Shown: piece after piece, positions 38,304 through 42,728 of the stretch
Layout: every line of letters starts with the position of its first letter
How positions within the stretch are numbered: position 1 is the first letter of the stretch
From: Darwinimomas sp963643215
GTDB taxonomy: Bacteria; Bacillota; Clostridia; Lachnospirales; Lachnospiraceae
DNA: 42,728 nt
Direction: 5' to 3'
Assembly: GCA_963643215.1 (NCBI GenBank)
Contig: CAVIJY010000011.1
Location: 1 to 42,728, forward strand
Position numbers and translations under genes: made by a program
Notes under the pieces: generated by a model
Database searches by the model: none
The model's input: only the letters and a program-made list of their open reading frames with translations
What the model was told of the DNA's origin: nothing

Positions 38304-39049
38304 GCCTCCGCTCCTTTCAATGCCTCGATTCTTGTGCAGCCTCCGACGGCAGCCGCGGTTCCGATCAGCTTCGGCATCAGCTCTTCTCTGGAGCCTCGCT
38401 CCTCAAGCCGTCCGTCTCTGAGAACTATGATCTCGTCTGCGATATTAAGTATTCTCTCCTGATGTGAGATGATGAGTATGGAGCTGTCCTTGATCTGGCC
38501 TCGCATATCCTCAAATACTCTGATCAGATTCTGAAAGCTCCACAGATCTATTCCGGCCTCAGGCTCATCAAAAACCGCAAGGCTCGGCGCCTTCGCCAGG
38601 ACCGTGGCTATCTCTATACGCTTGAGCTCTCCTCCGGACAGGCTTGCGTTGACCTCTCTGTTGATATAGTCTCTGGCACACAGGCCCACACGAAGCAGGT
38701 AGTCGCATGCCTCGCTTACCGTCAGCTTTTTGCCGGAAGCCAGACGCAGCAGATCTATGACCTGTATGCCCTTGAATCTGATCGGATGCTGAAATGCAAA
38801 TCCGATGCCTCTTCTGGCTCTTTCCGTGATGGAAAGCTCCGTGATATCCTCTCCGTTGAAAAGTATCTGTCCCTGTGTGGGATGCTCTATTCCTACGATC
38901 AGCCTGGCCAGCGTCGATTTTCCGCCTCCGTTAGGGCCTGTGATAACCGTCAGCTTATTGTCAGCCAGCTTGAAGCTGATATCCCGTATGATTTCCTTTC
39001 TGGGATTATCATCCTCTACGCTGAACGAAACATTCTTTAGTTCCAGCAT
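38300..39049 (-). CDS. smsC: SufC-like ABC ATPase (SmsC type)
   Basis: A 249-residue soluble ATPase with Walker A GPNGGGKST (38-46), signature LSGGELKR, Walker B LAVFDEPEAGIDL and H-loop IISHQ, as in SufC. It would work with the SufB-like protein in Fe-S cluster assembly in the cytoplasm. The ATG at 39049 has GGAGG seven bases upstream; another ATG at 39055 is too close to that site. It is first in the operon. Confidence 0.9.
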   Translation of the reverse strand: MLELKNVSFSVEDDNPRKEIIRDISFKLADNKLTVITGPNGGGKSTLARLIVGIEHPTQGQILFNGEDITELSITERARRGIGFAFQHPIRFKGIQVIDLLRLASGKKLTVSEACDYLLRVGLCARDYINREVNASLSGGELKRIEIATVLAKAPSLAVFDEPEAGIDLWSFQNLIRVFEDMRGQIKDSSILIISHQERILNIADEIIVLRDGRLEERGSREELMPKLIGTAAAVGGCTRIEALKGAEA

Positions 39050-39151
39050 TTTCATACCTCCGATAAAAGATACTGACAGGCTCCTGCCCCGGCCCCTCTC
39101 CGGTGCCTTCAGCCTTACAGTGTTCTGACTGCTCTTTTCTGCAGCTCATAC

Positions 39152-39180
39152 ATTGTACACTACACCGGCTGAAATGTCAT
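39152..39180 (-). promoter_or_regulatory. smsC-smsB promoter
   Basis: ATGACA (39175-39180), 17-base spacer, TACAAT (39152-39157) on the minus strand. The leader is about 95 bases. No CCTACT-type operator as at nifS or metY was seen. Confidence 0.6.
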
Positions 39181-39213
39181 TGCATCCCGCATCACTCCCG
39201 CAGCGTTCCCGCA

Positions 39214-40899
39214 TCATTCCTGCAGTGCCTGCATGATGGCCGGAAGAAACTGCTTCTTGCGGGATACCACTCCGTCCAGCTGAGCCTTCGTCTGCGCCTT
39301 ATCCAGCCCGAACGCTTCTGCCAGCAGATGATCCGCGCCCTCTCCGGCGCACAGAACTGTCGAGCTTTCCGTCAGTATATCGGTAAGCAGGAAGAAAACC
39401 ATGTTCAGTCTTTCTCTCAGCAGAAGCTCATCCAGCTCCGGCATCAGTCGCTCTGCCGCCTCCTCAAGATCCTCTTCTGACATGGAGCTGATCTGTCCTA
39501 TTCCGAAGGATGTATCTGCAACATGAAACGGTTTGAAATCCTGTGTAAGTATCTCCTCCGGAGACTTGTTGCCAAGATCACTTCCCGCTCGGAACATATC
39601 CACTGCGTACTGTGTCGCATCCACTCCTGCGATCCCTGACAGCGCCTCTGCCGCGGTTCTGTCCTGCTCTGTGCATGTCGGAGATCTGAACATAAGCGTA
39701 TCCGACAGTATCGCGGAAAGCAGCAGGCCTGCGATGGTTTTTGTTATCTTTACTCCCGACTCTCTGAACATTCCGTACAGGATGGTTGAGGTGCTTCCTA
39801 CCGGCTGTCCCCGGAAATATACCGGCTCCATCGTCTCTACGCTGGCGAGCCTGTGATGATCTATGATCTCAAGCACATCCGCTCTCTCCACACCGTCCAC
39901 AGCCTGAGCCTTTTCGTTGTGATCTACCAGTATCAGCTTCTTCCTCGCGGCCCCCAGAAAGTTTCGTCTGGATATCATGCCGTGATATGTGCCGTCATCA
40001 TCTATGATCGGAAAATATCTGAAGCGTTTCTGCGCCATGATCCCCTGTATGTCATCGATAAAATCATCCATTCTGAAGGTTATCAGGTCTTCTGTCTTCA
40101 GGAAATAGCCTATGGGCGCGGACTGATTGATAAGCCTTGCCACGGTAAAGGTGTCGTGCGGCGTGCACATGATGCGGCATCCGTTGGCATTGGCCAGCTT
40201 GACTATGGTTGATGCCGGCTTTGAGCCTCCGCAGATGATGATCAGCTGAGCTCCAAGCTCTATCGCGCACAGCTGAGACTCATAACGGTTGCCCAGCAGT
40301 ACTATGTCATTTCTTTCTATAAACTGCTCCATCACCTCCGGCGAGGCGGCTGCCACTGTCACCTTTCCTGTGGTGATCTCTCCGTCCTCAGAGCCTGCCG
40401 CCATCTCCGCGCCTATTGTATCCATGATATTGGTATAGCTTGTTCTGGCCATGGATATAAATGCGGCATCATATATGTCCATATACGAGCGCACTATGTC
40501 CTCTGCCGTGATCAGACCGTACAGCTTATCGCCTCTTGTCACGCACAGCGTAACCACATCCGCCTTTTCCATGCGTTCCCATGCCCGCTTCAGCGACAGA
40601 TTCTCCGGTGCTCCGGGCATCTTTCTATATTCTATATCACGCACCTGTGTGCGGACATCCTCGAGCAGCCGCGGCTCCGGAACCTTCCATTTGCGAAGCA
40701 CAAACCGTGTCTCCTCGTTCAGCTCCCCCGCTCTGCACGGCTCGTATTCCTCGCCTGTGATATGATGCTTCAGATACGCATAGGCTATAGCCGAACATAC
40801 TGAATCTGTGTCCGGATGCTTATGTCCGACCACATAGACCGGATTGCCCGCCGCCTGCGATGTTCTGTCCTTTTCTTCAGATTTTTTTATGGCCGACAT
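39214..40899 (-). CDS. ppaC: Manganese-dependent inorganic pyrophosphatase with CBS and DRTGG domains
   Basis: A 561-residue family II pyrophosphatase, which hydrolyses pyrophosphate to phosphate. The DHH part starts with VVGHKHPDTDSVCSA (about 23-37) and continues after an insertion at LVDHNEKAQ and IIDHHRL; the DHHA2 domain ends with SRKKQFLPAI. The insertion (about 65-310) holds two CBS halves with a DRTGG domain between them (VTVAAASPEV, LIIICGGSKP). Enzymes of this type are controlled by adenine nucleotides. GGAGGGAAC precedes the ATG. Its start overlaps the end of sdaAA by 13 bases, so it is in the serine dehydratase operon. Confidence 0.95.
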   Translation of the reverse strand: MSAIKKSEEKDRTSQAAGNPVYVVGHKHPDTDSVCSAIAYAYLKHHITGEEYEPCRAGELNEETRFVLRKWKVPEPRLLEDVRTQVRDIEYRKMPGAPENLSLKRAWERMEKADVVTLCVTRGDKLYGLITAEDIVRSYMDIYDAAFISMARTSYTNIMDTIGAEMAAGSEDGEITTGKVTVAAASPEVMEQFIERNDIVLLGNRYESQLCAIELGAQLIIICGGSKPASTIVKLANANGCRIMCTPHDTFTVARLINQSAPIGYFLKTEDLITFRMDDFIDDIQGIMAQKRFRYFPIIDDDGTYHGMISRRNFLGAARKKLILVDHNEKAQAVDGVERADVLEIIDHHRLASVETMEPVYFRGQPVGSTSTILYGMFRESGVKITKTIAGLLLSAILSDTLMFRSPTCTEQDRTAAEALSGIAGVDATQYAVDMFRAGSDLGNKSPEEILTQDFKPFHVADTSFGIGQISSMSEEDLEEAAERLMPELDELLLRERLNMVFFLLTDILTESSTVLCAGEGADHLLAEAFGLDKAQTKAQLDGVVSRKKQFLPAIMQALQE

Positions 40900-41777
40900 G
40901 TTCCCTCCTTCAGCTGTGCTGCTATACGCTTTCCGGTCTCTGTCGCCGCCAGCCCGCCTCGCGCCGTCTCCTTGAGGCTGTCATTCATCTTTCTTCCGAC
41001 ATAGTCCATTGCGCTCACTACTTCGTCAAACGGTATCAGGCTGTGTATCCCTGACATTACCATATCGCATGCCAGCATAGCGTTGACCGCGCCTATGGCA
41101 TTGCGCTTGATGCACGGACACTCTACAAGACCCGCCACCGGATCGCATACCAGCCCGAGGCAGTTTTTTATCGCTATGGCCGCTGCCGTAAGCACTGCCT
41201 GCTGATCTGCTCCGCACAGCTGGGCGAGCGCTCCGGCCGCCATGGCGGCTCCGGCTCCGGTTTCAGCCTGACATCCGCCCGACGCCCCCGCTATGCTGGC
41301 ATTTTCCGCTATGACACAGCCTATGGCTCCGGCCGTAAAAAGTGCTCTGCAGACAGCCTCATCATCGTATTTCTTCTGGTTTTGCGCATACTCCACCAGC
41401 ACTGCGGGAAGTATCCCGCTCGCCCCTGCCGTCGGAGCGGCTACTATCTTGCCCATAGCCGCATTTGTCTCCACAACCGCCATGGCAGCTGCGGCGACCC
41501 GCGCCATTCCCTCTCCCATGCCGGCTCTGGAGGCGTAGCTCATCAGTTTTACCGCGTCTCCTCCGGATATGATCCCCCGCTGGATATGCTCAGGGTCAAG
41601 TCCCTTCAGGATGGAGCTACGCATCACATCAAGGTCGCTTTGCATCTGCGCCATTATATCATCGCGGCTTCTTGCGCTGCGCTCCTGCTCGTTTCTTATC
41701 ATCATCTCGGATATATCTATGCTCTCGCGGCTGCATATATCAAGGATATCCCTGCCGCTGTGAAACTCATAGTCCAT
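40887..41777 (-). CDS. sdaAA: L-serine dehydratase, iron-sulfur-dependent, alpha subunit
   Basis: A 296-residue catalytic subunit that deaminates L-serine to pyruvate with a 4Fe-4S cluster. PTAGASGILPAVL, GCQAETGAGAAMAAGAL and CDPVAGLVECPCIKRNAIGA match the family, with cysteines placed to hold the cluster. It lies 91 bases after the beta subunit gene and overlaps the pyrophosphatase gene. The split into two chains is normal in Bacillota. Its cluster is oxygen-sensitive, in keeping with an anaerobe. Confidence 0.95.
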   Translation of the reverse strand: MDYEFHSGRDILDICSRESIDISEMMIRNEQERSARSRDDIMAQMQSDLDVMRSSILKGLDPEHIQRGIISGGDAVKLMSYASRAGMGEGMARVAAAAMAVVETNAAMGKIVAAPTAGASGILPAVLVEYAQNQKKYDDEAVCRALFTAGAIGCVIAENASIAGASGGCQAETGAGAAMAAGALAQLCGADQQAVLTAAAIAIKNCLGLVCDPVAGLVECPCIKRNAIGAVNAMLACDMVMSGIHSLIPFDEVVSAMDYVGRKMNDSLKETARGGLAATETGKRIAAQLKEGTCRP

Positions 41778-41868
41778 AACTCCGGTTCCTCCTCATATCA
41801 TCCGCGGAGCATGTCCGCACACTCCGCGCTCCTGCCTGCATGTTCACTGCTTCTCAGATCCCGCGTTC

Positions 41869-42531
41869 TCAGATCTCGCATATTCTTTCTATCTCCGGTG
41901 CGCGTTTTTTTATCTCTTCCACCAGCTCATCCGGCACCCGTTCATCTGTCTCTATGACCATGCTGGCCTCCTTGCTCTTCGATGTCCGAAATACACGCAT
42001 GAACGCTATATTTATCGAGTGCTCCGCCAGCACAGATGTGACCCTCTGTATCATGCCCGGAACATCCGGATAGAACAGCAGCAGTGTCGGATAGTCTCCG
42101 GCAAATGCAACCGCCATCCCGTTTACCTCCTGAATCTCTATATTGCCGCCTCCCACTGACGCTCCGAGCACTTCAAGGCTTCCTCCCGCACCGTCATATA
42201 CCCTTATCCGTGCGGTGTTAGGATGCTCGGTGATATCCTCCGACATGGTGAAGGTGACATCCACCCCCGCCTTCTTTGCGATGGCAAAGGAGTCCCGCAG
42301 CCTCTCGTCACCCGGATCATAGCCCAGCAGTCCCCCGACTAACGCTCTGTCCGTTCCGTGTCCCTTTCCCGTATCCGCAAAAGATCCGTACAGCGTTATC
42401 TCAGCGCGGCTTACATGCCCGCCCATCATATGATTGGCGATCTGACCGAGTCTGGCAGCTCCCGCTGTATGTGAGCTTGACGGGCCGATCATCTGCGGCC
42501 CTATGATATCAAATACACCGTAATTCTTCAT
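41869..42531 (-). CDS. sdaAB: L-serine dehydratase, iron-sulfur-dependent, beta subunit
   Basis: A 220-residue subunit. The N-terminal SDH domain has GPSSSHTAGAARLGQIA and GTDRALVGGLLGYDPGDER; the C-terminal 70 residues form an ACT domain (LLLFYPDVPGMIQRVTSVLA), which in this family can bind serine as a regulator. AAAGGTGGG lies just before the ATG. It is first in the operon sdaAB-sdaAA-ppaC. Confidence 0.95.
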   Translation of the reverse strand: MKNYGVFDIIGPQMIGPSSSHTAGAARLGQIANHMMGGHVSRAEITLYGSFADTGKGHGTDRALVGGLLGYDPGDERLRDSFAIAKKAGVDVTFTMSEDITEHPNTARIRVYDGAGGSLEVLGASVGGGNIEIQEVNGMAVAFAGDYPTLLLFYPDVPGMIQRVTSVLAEHSINIAFMRVFRTSKSKEASMVIETDERVPDELVEEIKKRAPEIERICEI

Positions 42532-42599
42532 TTTCCCACCTTTGGCGAATGCCCTTTTCCGCTGCTTATAAATGTATCAATATATTTTATCGTATTTTT

Positions 42600-42728
42600 G
42601 GTTACAGTGTCAAAACTCCGATTCTCCCACGACATGTTCACATGTCGGCGGGAGATAGAGTCACGCCTCTCAACGAGGATGAAGTGGGGCAAAAGCCCCA
42701 CGGGAATCCGAATTGAGACCGGATTGTG
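42600..42728 (+). repeat. 189-nt structured dispersed element, copy C (cut by the window edge)
   Basis: It begins GGTTACAGTGTCAAAACTC like copies A and B and ends at GGATTGTG at the edge. Hairpin I differs in sequence but keeps a fold: TCTCCC/GGGAGA and CGACATGT/ACATGTCG. Hairpin II keeps GTGGGGC/GCCCCAC but its loop is AAAA-like, not GAAA. It lies upstream of sdaAB in the opposite orientation. Confidence 0.85.

Overview
The window looks like a chromosomal segment of a Gram-positive anaerobe of the Bacillota, most likely a Lachnospiraceae-type Clostridia. The grounds are the gene content (SUF-like two-gene Fe-S system, L-serine dehydratase in alpha and beta subunits, CBS-domain pyrophosphatase, cell-wall-binding repeat protein, KapD-like exonuclease), strong GGAGG ribosome binding sites, frequent extended -10 promoters (TGnTATAAT) and no outer-membrane genes. 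No rRNA, prophage or CRISPR array is seen. I place 34 complete protein genes, one partial insertion-sequence gene at the left edge and three tRNA genes.

Layout. 1-1900: the end of an IS3-type element, then a nifS-nifU cysteine desulfurase and scaffold pair. 1917-7353: an unusual ABC permease-ATPase fusion, an esterase, enolase with its own promoter and terminator, and an AraC regulator. 7354-8228: a gene-free stretch full of structured repeats, followed by an enolase-superfamily sugar-acid dehydratase. 9541-18009: a MATE exporter, then a leftward run made of two tandem modules, each a family-3 solute-binding lipoprotein overlapping a hybrid histidine kinase, ending in a DUF1294 gene. 18271-24836: a DMT transporter, metY, a ferredoxin-type aldo/keto reductase, a cell-wall-binding repeat protein and an unfamiliar large regulator. 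25021-33331: tRNA-Gly, tRNA-Lys and a seven-gene leftward run (KapD-like exonuclease, SH3 protein, DUF1461, D,D-carboxypeptidase, rhomboid-like, O-antigen-ligase-like, trmB) that looks mostly envelope-related. 33442-35331: a chromate-transporter pair and a MarR regulator. 35387-42728: patB, tRNA-Ala, the SUF-like minimal pair smsC-smsB, and sdaAB-sdaAA-pyrophosphatase.

Sulfur and Fe-S metabolism recur: nifS-nifU, metY, patB, smsCB, and the Fe-S enzymes serine dehydratase and aldo/keto reductase. The nifS and metY promoters share a CCTACT/AGTAGG-type inverted repeat just after the -10 box, suggesting one Rrf2-like repressor.

The most interesting material is non-coding. (1) A 189-nt dispersed element, present twice in full and once cut by the right edge, folds into three hairpins closed by GGTTAC/GTAACC; shorter derivatives occur elsewhere. 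(2) A separate leader repeat of about 55 nt, carrying its own Shine-Dalgarno sequence and ending at the start codon, sits before the sugar-acid dehydratase and trmB genes, with a variant before one binding-protein gene. It can form two mutually exclusive hairpins. (3) The two binding-protein/hybrid-kinase modules look like split versions of EvgS/BvgS-type sensors.
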